Positions 24,901-38,272 of a DNA stretch of 64,000 bases are shown here, piece by piece (within the stretch, counting starts at the first letter, position 1; each line of letters begins with the position of its first letter). The stretch is from Coptis chinensis (Eukaryota > Streptophyta > Magnoliopsida > Ranunculales > Ranunculaceae): assembly GCA_015680905.1 (NCBI GenBank), contig CM027378.1, positions 56,817,501 through 56,881,500 of the forward strand. Direction: 5' to 3'. The notes beneath the pieces are model-generated. The model was not told the origin of the DNA. It made no database searches and saw nothing but the letters and a program-made list of their open reading frames with translations. The position numbers were made by a program, and so were the translations under genes.

Positions 24901-27900
24901 AGAGGCAGGCAATACATGAAGAAAGTATTTTCTAAATCTTCTATACAGTGTATGTACTTCAGACATGTCAGACATTTTCCAATAGCGGTAAGGACACGCT
25001 TCCTATTGCACAATGTCGACTTTTGCAGTTTATGGCTTTACGCATACAACGGAGGCAGGCAATACATGCAGAAAGTATTTTCTATATCTTCTATCAGTAC
25101 CTGACAGAGTGATACTTCTATTATGACATTTTATTATATAGCACTGTACTTTATTTCAGACACATGTCAGGCATTTTCCAATAAATGTAAGGACACGCTT
25201 CAGTAATGGATCAACAATATAACATTATAATGTGATCAAGTACAGCATTGAGAGGTGAGGCAAGTGGAGTAGTATTGTACTGAATGTCTCAATATATATC
25301 AACAAGCTTGTAAGGACAGCTTCATTTCCTTCTTTGTTGCTTGTCTTTTCTGCTAATTGGTTTATTGTCAGTCAAATTAATACTAGAGGAGGTCCAAAAA
25401 ATAATTACAATTTCTGGCATCTTTCACACATAACCTTTAGCATAAAACACAGATCAAGCATTGGGGTAGTACTAACTACAAACAGAGAGAAGATAAAATC
25501 AATCGAGTTCACTAACTATAACGGACAGGAAGCTAACCTGATCCAGAACATTTCCATGTGTATCTTGGATAAGGGGACGGTAATCTCCAAGGAAAAACTG
25601 CCACAAAAGATGAAAAGGGATTATAGCATACGGTAATCTCAAAGTTAAAACTGATATATGCATACTACTCATGCGCCAACTAAACATAAAATTTAATTTT
25701 AAAAAGTGAAGTTAAGAAATATTTTATCAAGGTTCAACAAGTGAACCTACTCAATCACTCGATCTGGCCATGTCAATCCTATTGTTAGTGGCAGTGAACA
25801 TTAGCACATCCCTTCTGAGGTTTTCCTCACCGACCATTGCATTAAATTGCTGGTGGCGGAAATCTATACATCACCACTTAAGCTTTGAACTTTATTGGCT
25901 CTCATCCTCTTTTATACTATATAAATTCCAGCAATCTTAATTATTTTAGAAACATTTCAAATAGGAATTTATTTCAAGTCCAAGTTCTCTCTACATCTTA
26001 CAGTAAAAAAAAGCTAATCCACTGCAAATAATGGTTCTCATAGCAAGATACTACAAGCCACCAATCCCTTCTCAATTAATACCCATTTCACAATAAAAGA
26101 AAGAGTGTCCCAATTACAAAGAAAATCTTGTAAGCAAGGACTAGTGGATGCCCATTCCAAAACCTTGTATGCATCCTTTTCCACTTGCTCAAAAACCCTT
26201 GCATTTTGTTTCTTTCCGCAAGATCCAGATAATGGCACTAAGGAGGTGCTCCATTAACCATGTGGCCTTGGCTGTTGACAAATATCCTTCCTACTAAGTG
26301 CCTCCTTGGCATTAGTCGGTAACCTCCAAGGTTTGTCGAAAGATGAAAACAATAGCTCCCATACCCTCTTTGAGATGGTACATGTGAGAAGAATATGATC
26401 CATACTCTCCTCTTCCTCTTTGCATAGTGAGCAAATATTTTGATATTCCATAGCTTTTCTAGTCAAGACATCTAAGGTTTTATTCTCTCCAAGAAGCAAG
26501 CCAACAAAAGAAAACAACTTTAAATGGAATTGAGTTCTTCCATATCTTCTTGTAAGGAAAGTTAAGAATCACCTCATCACCTCTAAGATGCTCCAAGACA
26601 AAATTCTTGGCCAAAATATGGTAGAAAGATTTGACCAAGAACTCCTCCTTACTGTCCCAAACCCATCTCCTCCTATCAATCTCCCCAAACTTTGTCACTC
26701 AATTTCAATTATTGCTTACCCGAGTTAGAGTGCATACCAAATTGAATCAGGTTTATTATACCTGGTCATATTTGGCATCCTTTTGGGACTCCCCTTGGCC
26801 TGTGCTCAGAGTATATAATTGTCCAACATCATCTGAAAGAACAATCGATGTACCATCCCTATACCAAAAAAAAAACTTGTGACATCAATATATATTGCTT
26901 TCTACACAGATAAAGTCGTTCTACATTTATATAGAAGGAATGAATTTTTAAGCAATCAACCTCAACACCAATAGCATATTAAAGATTGATAGTGATGTGG
27001 ACATCGAGTCATGGTCTAGGTCAAGCCCATGGGTGAGCATGCCCCCCCTATTGAGTTGGTCTATTATATTAGTTATTGCCACATGTCGTACTTCAATTGG
27101 TTTGCTTTGTTGTCCACAAGTATAGATAAGAACTTGTAATTAGGTTTATTAGATAGACTTGATGTTTTATGAATTTTGAGAAGATTAAATAAAAGAAATT
27201 TTTAGGGTTCTTGATTGTTAGAGTATCATTTTTATTATTTTGGGTGTTTTTAGTAATGGGTGTGAGTAGCATTGTGTGGTTTGTTAAGTGGTGTACCTGT
27301 GGGTGTAAATATACTTGTTAAAACATAATAAATAATGGGTTAGAGCAAGAACAGTTCATGTTGGACTGATCTCTCTTTCTCGTTCTTGTACTTTTTCTAC
27401 TCTAAAACTTCACTTGATATCAGAGCAAATCTAACTCCTGTTCAGATCTAGCTCCTATTCTCTTCCATTCTTTTCTTTTCTTTTCTTTTCTTTTTTTTGG
27501 TCTTCTTGTTTGACAAAAGTTTGTGGTAAAGAAAACCTAAAAAGGGTTGATCTTTAGTGTGTGAACCCTAGATGTAAATCTAGGGTGTTGTGGTGATTGT
27601 GAAGGTGTGCAGTTGTTTGTATGTGTGAGCTGATGTTTACATGTATATTTGGTGGGCCGTCTTGTTGAAGTTGTGGTACTTTACTCTCCTATTTTCTGCT
27701 GATAGTCAAAGGCAAGTGTACCTTGTTTGAAGCTGCACTCCTGTGGTGTTCCTAAGCGTGTTGTGTGGCGAGGAACTTTTCTTTGTGACTAGTGTTATTT
27801 GGGTTCTCTTCCTGCACAATTGGTATCTAAGAAAAGTCCCTAGCAAGTGTTGTGATTTTTCTGCACTCCTAGTGCTTGAGAAAACTCTAGTGTTTGGTGC

Positions 27901-30900
27901 TTTGGTAGCAAGTTCAGAAATTTGTTTCACTTAATGGCTGATACATTGAAGACTGGTAAGGCAGCTTTGTCTATGACAGATAGCGATAATGGTGAGAAAG
28001 CTAATTTCTACCATGTGAATGATGACATGGCCAAGCAAATAACCTCCATGAAACTTAATGGCCAGAATTATCTACCACGGGTACATGCTGTAAAGGTGTA
28101 TTTGAGAGCCAAGAGAAAGTCGAAGTATTTAGAAGATGACCCCCCCACCTAAAACAGATAGTAACTATGAGGATTGGTTGAGTGATGACTCCATAGTGAT
28201 GAATTGGTTGTGGCATAGCATAGTATGGAACCACAAGTAGCGTCCAATGTTCAGTTTCTTGATAGCTCAAAGAAGATCTGGTTGTCTCTCCAGGATTCTT
28301 ATTTTCAAGAGAAAAACATCTCACGCATTTACGAGATATTCGAGAAGATGTTTGCCACAAAACAAGCTGGTAGACCATTAGCTAAATATTATAGTACTCT
28401 TAAGGGTTTATGGGAAAACTTATTTTATATCGACCTTTCAGTGCGGATGTTGAGGTACAAAGGGCTCAGAGGGAGGAGTTCCAAATCATCCAGACGTTTG
28501 GTTCTATGCGTGCATCTTCTTCTATACCTACAGCTACTGTGGCTAGTTCAAGTAATTCAGCGTGCATTGTCCAACACCCATCTACCTCTTAGGTCATTGA
28601 CTCGGGAGCTAGTGCCCACATGTCTGGTATACATTCTCTCTTTCATCATTTTCATTCCGCCAAGTCTAGTATTACCTTGGCTGATGGTTCCTTGCGGCCA
28701 GTGCTAGGGCAGGGTGATGTTAATCCTACCACATCCATGTCTCTATCGTCCGCTCTATATGTTCCACAATTTCCTTTTAATTTGTTATCTATTAGCCAAC
28801 TTACAAAGGCATTACAGTAGTGAGTTTCTCTCCTACTTCTTGTATATTTCAAGACCTCCAGGTGAAGAAGGTGATTGGTTCGGGGCATGAGAGAGATGGC
28901 CTATATTTTTGGATGTTGGCACTACTGTTTCTGTGTTGGCCTTAAGTTCTACAATATCCCCACTTCAGTGACATTATTGATTGGGTCATCCATCTATTGC
29001 TAAGTTACGTCATGTTATTCCAAGTTTGAGTCTTGTAAGTGTTTTAGAATGTGAAGCTTGCCAATTAGGCAAGCATCATCGTAGTAGTTTTCCCTGTCGT
29101 TTAGAAAAGCGTAGTTAGGGGTATTTAATATAGTCCATACAGACATCTGGGGTTTGCAAGAGTTAAAAGTTTGAGTAATTTCTTGTATTTTGTGGTTTTT
29201 GTTGATGATTGCTCTTGAATGACTTGGTTATATTTAATGAAAGATCGTTCTGAGTTGCCTAAACTTGTCACTACTTTCTATAATGAAATTGTTACACAAT
29301 TTGGTAAGTGTATTAAAATATTTCATTCTGATAATGCTACTGAGTACACTCACACTTGTATGTAAACTTTTTGTGCTTGCCATGGTATAATCCATCAAAC
29401 AATTTGTCCAGGAACTTCTCAACAGAATGGTGTTGCCGAGCACAAATTAATCCACATGTTAGATGTGACTCGTACCCTTATGATTAACATGCATGTACCT
29501 AAGCTGTTTTCGGAAGATGTTCTTACAGCTTGTCATTTAATTAACCACATGCCATCATCTATTTTAAACAATCAAGTTCCTTTTTCGATTCTTTATCCTG
29601 GTGTGTCTTCCTTTAGTCTCCCTCCTCGGGTGTTTGGTTGTGTCTTTTGTCAATCTTCTTGGTCCTGGTTGAGATAAGTTGTCCCCCGTGCTATTAAATG
29701 TGTATTTGTTGGATATTCTCGTACACAGAAGAGATATAGGTGCTATAGTCCATAGACTTGTCGATATTATATGAGCGCAGACGTTACTTTTTTCGAGTCT
29801 ACTTCATTCTTCACTCCTTCTGGAAAACAACTCGATCTAGATTTAGTTGCTTCTTGTGAGGGGGAGTCTGCCTTACATCCATCTCCTACCATCCCTATTC
29901 CACTTCCTCTTAAATCGCCACCTACTATTGAAAAACCTTTGCAGGTATATAGGCGCTCGAATGACAGTTCAGTGATACCTTGTGCACCAGCTCTGACACA
30001 ATCACTTTCTCCAACTGAAGTTGCTCCACCTGCTCCCTCTAGTCCAACACCTGCTCGTTCTAGTCCTACATCTCCTACCATCCCAACTCCACTTTTTTTT
30101 TTAAACCTCCACCTATTATTGAAAAACCTTTGCAGATATATCGGCGCTTGGAGGGCAGATCAGTGATACCTTGTGCACCCGCTCCTACACAATCACCTTC
30201 TTCACCTAAGGTTGCTACACCTACTCCACCTCCTTCTGCTGCTAGTCCTAGTTTGCCAATTGCAGTTCGTAAAGGTAAACATTTATGTAAAGAACACCCT
30301 ATTTACAATTTTGTTTCATTCCATAGAATACCCCCTCCTTTGCGATCTTTTGCCTTGTCCTTGTCTACTGTTTCCATTCCTCGTTCATACCAGCAAGCCT
30401 TACTATCTCCAGGATGGAAACTAGCCATGGAAGAAGAAATGCGTGCTCTTTATGCAAATCAGACATGGGATCTCACATTTCTTCCTTCTTGAAAGAAAAC
30501 AGTTGGTTGTAGATGGGTGTTCACCATTAAGTATCACCCAGATGGTTCCGTGGAGCGCCTCAATGCGGCGGTTGGTGGCGAAAGGTTTTACTCAAACCTA
30601 TGGTGTTGATTACATGGAGACGTTTTCACCTGTTGCTCGACTTAACTCTATCAGAATACTTATTGCAATAGCAATTAGTCGTGATTGGCCTTTGTATCAG
30701 TTGGACATTAAAAATGCCTTTGTACATGGAGATTTGCATGAGGAGATTTATATGGATCAACCACCGGGGTTTGTTATATCTGGTAATGAACAAATGAACA
30801 TAAAGTATGCCATTTGAAGAAAGCCCTCTATGGGCTCAAGCAGTCCCCATGGGCTTGGTTCGATGAGTTTAGTTTTGTTGTTATTCAATATGGATTTCAG

Positions 30901-33182
30901 CGCTCTAGCTCTGACCATTCAGTTTTTACTTGACGCTCTTCTGCTGGGATTATTGTTCTTATTGTGTATGTGGATGATATCATTTTATCTAGGAATGATG
31001 TTGTTGGTATTGCAGACCTTAAGGTTTACTTGGGAAAGCAATTTCATACCAAGGATCTGGGCTTCGTTATTTTCTTGGTATTGAAGTTGCACGATCGAAA
31101 GAAGGTATATGTTTATGTCAACGGAAGTATGTGATGGATCTATTTTCCGAGACAGGCACACTTGGCTCACGACCAGTTGATACTCCTATGGATTCTGTTG
31201 TGAAACTTGATGCAGAACATGGTGATCCTTTTCTTGATATTAGTCGTTATAGAAGACTTGTTGGGAAGTTGATTTATCTTACCGTAACGCATCTAGATAT
31301 TACCTTTGTTGTTAGTGTTGTCAGCCGGTTTATGCCTTCTTCAATACTTAAAAGGTGCACCTGGCAAGGGCCTCCTTTATCGACCCTCACCATCCCTTGA
31401 GATACGTGGGTATTCTAATGTTGATTGGGCAGGTAGTCTTGTAGTTGGGCAGGTAGTCCTGTAGTTAGGCAGTCTACCTCTGGCTATTGTACCTTTGTTA
31501 GGGAGAACCTCATGACATGGCGAAGTAAGAAACAAAGTGGTGTTGCTCGTTCTAGTGCTGAGGCGGAATATAGAGCTATGGCCCATACCGCATGCGAGAT
31601 GAAATGGGTGTTAGCTCTTCCAACCCTATGCAAATGTTTTGTGATAATCAAGCCACCATCTTTCTTATTAATAACCCTGTCTTTCATGAGCGTACAAAGC
31701 ATATTGAGGTTGATTGCCGCTTCATTCGGGATCTTGTGCTGAGCAAAGAGGCTGTCACTCCGCATGTCAAATCGTCTGACCAGTTGGGTGATATTCTTAC
31801 GAAGCCATTGTTGAGATCTCTTTTCTCGGATGTGTGCCAAGCTGGGCATGGGCATGTTTGATCTCTATGCTCCAGCTTGAGGGGGAGTGTAAGAGTACTG
31901 TTTTTAATTTTTAATTATTTTGGGTGTTTTTAGTAATGGGTGTGAGTAGCATTGTGTGGTTTGTTAAGTAGTGCACCTGTGGATGTAAATATACTTGTTA
32001 AGACATAATAAATAATGAGTTAAAGAAAGAACAGTTCATGTTGGACTAATCTCTCTCTCTTTATTGTACTTTTTCTACTCCAAAACTTCACTTTGATTTA
32101 TGTTAGTAGATATCAAGAATAGGTTAAATTTTATTCAATTAAAATGCTTTTACATAGAGACCGACTCTCCTCACTCCTCACTCCTCATACTACGGTTGCT
32201 ACCTACTCAAAGTGAGGCCGCCTGAAACCCATACAATATCATACTACTGTTAATATTCCTCAACACTTAGACACCACAATATGTTAGGCTTTATTCAACT
32301 AAGATGCTTTTACATAGAGACTGACTCTCCTAATATAAAGAGAGTACGCAAAATAGTGGTGGAAAATTTACGAAGGACATAATTGTATTAGAAAAATCTA
32401 GTGTAAAAAAGTGCACGCAAAACTTACGGAGAAAACTTCCCGTCAACCAACTTGAATCGCCCAATTTCATATATCCTAATAGGTGTGCCCTCCCATATCT
32501 GGAAACCAAACATGCATCCAGTCAAAAGATGTAGAGGCAAAATAATAGAGAAGCATACAAGAACTTCGAAAAACAGAAACTTACATCCCAAATTATGGTT
32601 CTTCCATCATACCCAGCACTCATTGCTATTCGAGGGTCGAATGGATGAACATCCAAAACATAACTCTAGCAATGTCAATAAGAAATATGGTCAGAAAATT
32701 TTCCTTTGTGAAAAAAAAACCATGAAAAGGTTTCTCCAAGGAAGCAATCACATAAGAACAATGCAAGCGTTTAAAAAGCGACTAAAGGATGAAGCTGTGA
32801 GTCACTTCAAAACAAGTAGACAATCATTTCACCTAATTTACAACAATAGACGATTAGGCAAACATCTTATTTCAAATAAGAAGATTAAAAAAAGGAGCAC
32901 GGTATTGGCACCCCACTTTATGGGATTGGTACCCCTTTGGCAAAAAGTAAAACAATAATAGTTATTCCTTATGTCCTTTTACACCCCACATGCCCGACAG
33001 TTCTACGGCATCGGGTTGCCACGATATCGCACAATCCACGGCATCGGGTTGCCGCGGAACTTTTTTTTTGTGTTTTTTGTTTTTTTTCACTTTAAATTTT
33101 GCGTATTAAACACACACCACATATGGATACCTCATTTTCTTCTTTAGAGCTTCTTTATACACTCCAAGAACAACACCAAAAC

Positions 33183-33223
<41 letters not shown>

Positions 33224-36200
33224 TCGAGGCATAATTTTGCTATCTCGCGGCAAATATTTTTATATGCTATAAGAAAAACTTGTGATCAAATTAATGAAGA
33301 ACAGTTTTGATAATTAATATAAGCAAAGACTCCATTTTAGTGAACACAACCATCTCGCGGCAACTAACTTTTTTTACGGTGGCTATTAAAAAAAATTTAA
33401 AAGAAAAAAGGACCCACAGCAACAACCTTCCGTGGGATATGGGATCTCGCGACAATCCGATGCCGTGGATTGTGCAATCTCGCGGCAACTTCTTGCCGTG
33501 AGTATTTTTTTTATGTGATTAATGAAGGGGTACCAGTACTTTTGAATTGGTCAAAGGAGTGTCAATTCCATAAAGTGGGGTGGGTGTCAATACCCCGACC
33601 CTAAAAAAAAAAGTGCAATTGAATTGAGGGTCAAAATCACATCCCCCCCCCCCCCCCTTCAAATCCAAAAGTGGGTCTATACTATGAATTAGAGGATGAT
33701 TTTTGGTGGATATATCTCCTTGCTCATTTAGACAATCCTGGCCTATCAAGTTTGAAAGGTCCATATTTTTTCAAGTTTGGACAATTTCAAATGAGTTAAT
33801 TTGGTGTGGACATTGAGTCAAAGTAAAATCATGCCCAAGGGTGCACACACATTAAGAGCCCCCCTCCCCTATTTTAGTTGGTTTATTTATTTTAATTAAG
33901 GGGAGGGATCAATATGCCTAGAACCTAGTTTTTTTGTGGATACGCCCAACAAACTAGAAAGATTGTCATCTCCACAAAATTTAAACTCATTTGGTGGTGT
34001 TTAACAAGGCCAAAAGATGATTGCAAAATCGAAGTTTCTGGGCCGTTAAAAAAAATTCAAACTTAATTGGGTTAGAGGTTTCCAAATGAGTTGAATTTTT
34101 GTGGAGTAGCTCTACATGGTTAGTAGATCATATCCACAAATTTTTAGCTCTTAACTCATCTCGTAAAAGGGTGAGGTACAAACCATGGTATATTGATCCT
34201 TCCCCTTTAATTAATTAGTTATTGCTGCATGGCGTATTTTAATTGGTTGCTTCGTTGTCAAGGTAAATACCCTATTACAAGTAACGGGCTTGTATTAGGT
34301 TTAGGTCAGAGTTGATGTTATTGAATTATTTGAGAGAATAGAAACAAAGGAGTGACTTTTAAGATTTATGAAGAACTAGTGCTCTCAATTAAATTTTATT
34401 TAATTGTGGATTTTGATAAATATTGCTTCTGCCAATTGTTTATCCGTATTATTTGGTATTAGAGCATGAATCTTTCATTAGTAAGAAGAAAAGATTTAAG
34501 ATTACCAAGAATCAAGAGATGAGATTCGATTTTTTTTTCTATGTTTTGTAGACTACAAATTATGTCGATTGATCTGGAGATGAATCACTTGTTTTTAGCA
34601 AGACTGGGAAAAGGGTTGGGGAACCGATACTGTACCATCAGCACCAATGTATGCAGCTTCCACTCCAATGCCTATAAAGGGCTACCCTCATGAACAACCA
34701 AACGCGGCATGCAGTAACAAGTTGCAGGTTGGTAATAACCCTGATAATGTCGGATTTGAAATAGAATACTCTCTAAGCGGTTTTCTAAGAAATAGAAGTT
34801 TTTTACTCGTATCAAGTTCACAGGTACATAAACTTTTTTTCTTTTTACTACAAGAGCTTTTTCTCATTTTTACATCTCAAAAGACTTATTTATTCATAAT
34901 GAAAGCGTTATGAATTTGAAATCTATAGATTGGAACCCCCTCCTATTTTTGATAATTATCCGGAGGAAGAACACGTTATTTTTCTAGATTCTCCACCTAT
35001 TTTTATTTTTGATGAATACATAGAGGACGAATCATAATTGTTGTGTGACTACTCCCCTTTATTTTGAGATATTTGTAGCAATGGGTATAATGCAATGGTG
35101 GGGTCACTCCAGAATATCAAAGGGCATCTTTTTGTTGAGTATGTTGATCCTGTTTTAGAGGATTTTGAGACTCGAGATACACTGCATCTTACTCCTGCAC
35201 TTTGAAAGTTCCATCTACAAGTTTGAGTATTGTCCGCATTGGCTTGTGCTCAAACCATATCGCTGAAGACATATGTTGGTGAGTTTATAGGTTTGTTTTT
35301 GCATTGCTACGTGTATGGTGATTTTTCAAAACCCTCAACATATTTTTATTATGGCTATTGAACTTATGATGGGAGATGCATTGGTTTGCTCATTTTTAGG
35401 CTGGAAGTTGTTACAAGAGTAAAAATGTAAAATACATGGGCTTGTGCATAGACAAAGTTTCGAGGTGACATTCCTTTATTTCTGGACATGGTTAACATGG
35501 ACAAGCCATATTTCAAAAATCCGTGTCAGATAAGTATCCATGTGTCCGTGTCAGACACATATCAAACACAAATTATATGTGATATACCTCAATTTTTTAT
35601 ATTTCGCCGTTTTAGACACTTCAAATCCGTGTCGGATACGGATACACCTACCGTGTCAATGTAAATAAAAGATTGTAATTAAGTCTGGGTCAGGGTTGAT
35701 GTTAATGACTTATTGGAGAGATTAGAAAAGGTGTGATTGTTAGGGTTCATGAAGAAGTTGATAATTTTAGTTAAGTGTGGATTTTTATAATAGTTGCTTC
35801 TGCCAATTGTTTATCCACATTATAATTTCTCTGAGGATAATCTCCATGAATTTCTTATCCCCCAAAAGGCATCCCCTAGTTCATCATTGAGGGTTTATGT
35901 CTAACTTTAAAAGTCAAAAGAGGCATGCTACTTAATAGTATAGGTCAAGCCGATAAGGGTTGTTTTTTTTTTTTTTTTTTTTTTTTGTATATAATAATGA
36001 TGATAAAGATTATAATGTTTTCGGTCCAAGTAACTAGGAGCTACTCGACCAATTTTACACTCCCAATACCCTTTACGAAAGTGCGCTCATCTCACTATCC
36101 CATCCCAATTGCAAATGAAATCAACAAATCGTACATCCTTATATAATGATTTAGCACAAGCCCAATCAAAAAGAAGCTCCTTGATCTCCTCTACTAGCTT

Positions 36201-38233
36201 ATGTGTTCCCTTCTCTTTTTGTTCAAATATTCTCATGTTTCTTCCCCTCACGTGTGGCATTACTTGAGCCTAACACATGGACAAACATACACATCCCATG
36301 TGGGACTAAATATCTCAACACTTTCATAGTGGCCATACAATGGCATTTGGAAGGTTAACTGCTAACCATTTGTCTTTATTAGAGAGCTTCCCCAATGCCT
36401 CATTAATATTAGATGGTGGCACCCAAATAACATTGAAAGGTGCAAAGAATAGAGCAGAATCCCAAAAGTGATTGGACAATTAAGAAGGTGATCCACATCT
36501 TCCTCAACTACCTTGCAATACAAGCACACATTGTCAATATTCATGCCTTTCCGATTTAGATTGCTAATGGTTTGATTCCTATCCAAGAAAGCACCCCGAC
36601 AAAAGAAAGCAACTCTATGTGGGATGGAGTTCTTCTACAAAAGAATGCAACTCTAAGTTGTCTTTCTAAAAGTTAATACAAATATAGTACATTGATTTGG
36701 CATTTTCCATAGAAAAGAAAATATTCCCCAAAACACATAGCTGGAGATAGTTCGATAACTTAAGTCACCCCTCCCCCAAAAAAAACCCCCCACAAAACCT
36801 GAAGAAAGTTTCTCACGCTACCAAACAAACACTTTATTAAATAAATTAGTATACTGTATAATAAAGAAAACATGCAGCCAACTTGCAATCTCTTATCTTC
36901 TCGATCAACTTTATAATAAGCATATCGAAATAACATAATATGTGACTGATTCTATAACACTTCCGAATTTTCAGTTTTTCATGACTAACTCAAATTAAAA
37001 CTATACTTTTTCGTTGCTAAAACAAATTCCATTGATGTTGCAAAAGTGCATAGACGGGATACGCCAAAGCCTTCCATAATTAGTGCATTACCCCATTAGC
37101 AAGAACCTTAAAAAGGTAACCTGCATACCGTTTTACAAAATAAGGGTATCCCATCTCGCTAAAAAATTACAAAGATTGGTAGCCCACAAAAAGGGAAAAA
37201 ATTGTAGCCTTGAGAAAAAAAAATTCCTTGATTCCCACCAAAGATCTATAGATCCTTCCTCCGAATTGAAGATGTGGTTGTTTCTTTCTTTCATGCACCA
37301 AAAAAAGTTATTTTGATGTGGCCAAATAGCCAGCTTCTTCTTGCCAACAACCCAAATCCCGGAATAGATAGATTAAGGCCTTCCATCATGGCACCGGGTC
37401 TTCGCCAATGTGGCTGAAAATGAGCCCGAAAAAGAGTCCCGTATCACCTTAGCCAACTTACAGAGAGAAATAAGTGCACAATATCCTCCTCCACATAATT
37501 TGTTTTAGGAATGATCACACCTCTTCAACAAAGCTTGCCCACCGTAAGAATTTTGTGTAATGCGGTTATCCACAGATAAATGCATTTTGTTCCTGTGAGG
37601 TTAATGAGGAAGGCTATCTTCAATTGCAAAGCAACAAAGTTATAAGCAACGCCAGTGAGGGTAATGGGCTTAGAATCCTGAAGGCTTGCCTTCTTTTATT
37701 GTGCGGAAGAAATGGAACTAACTCAAAGAATTACAATTATTGAGTTCTTTTCCAACCTTAAAAAATCTTCACCTATAAAGTTCTCTAACATCTTCCACAA
37801 ACTCAAACGGGAAGTAATTGGTACCAGGTGATTTGCCTCCACAAGTTTCTATCTCCAAGTATACGTCTTCCGTAAAGTTCTTCGTAGAAGTCAACCACGT
37901 GTTTCGTTATACAAGTCGTAATATCAATTCAATATTTCAATACTTCTCGTTCATGTATTTGCTAGCTCGTGAAACTTTTTTCAGTTTTTTGTATTCCTTC
38001 AATCTTCCATAAATTTCTTAACTCCTGAATTTTGCTTCCAAGATGTTTGCTCCATCGAAGAAGTGAAGACATACATGCATTCTTGAGATCACCTCTAACA
38101 ATCCTATCTGCGTCATAAAGACGGGACACTTCTTCCTTCCAATCAAAACTGGTCAAGGTATTCGTCATAACACGGATTCTAGTCTCAGTCCATCCAAAGA
38201 AACATTGGTAATAGTTTTCTTCAAAGATATTGC

Positions 38234-38272
<39 letters not shown>

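Larger units (their letters stand above)
27216..32090 (+). mobile_element. Ty1/copia LTR retrotransposon in intron 15, degenerate
   Basis: Two LTRs of 197 and 203 bp (27216-27412 and 31888-32090) flank a primer-binding site, gag-pol remnants and a purine tract (TTGAGGGGGAG, 31877-31887). The LTRs are roughly 90% identical by eye. Flanks CTTGAT (left) and CTTTGAT (right) look like a target duplication with a 1-base indel. The element lies antisense to the host gene, inside the intron between exons 15 and 16. Confidence 0.92.

Noticed and set aside
32452-32958. A 168-codon plus-strand open frame
   Set aside because: It covers coding exons 14-15 of the minus-strand gene in antisense and then runs into intron and TIR element. 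No domain.
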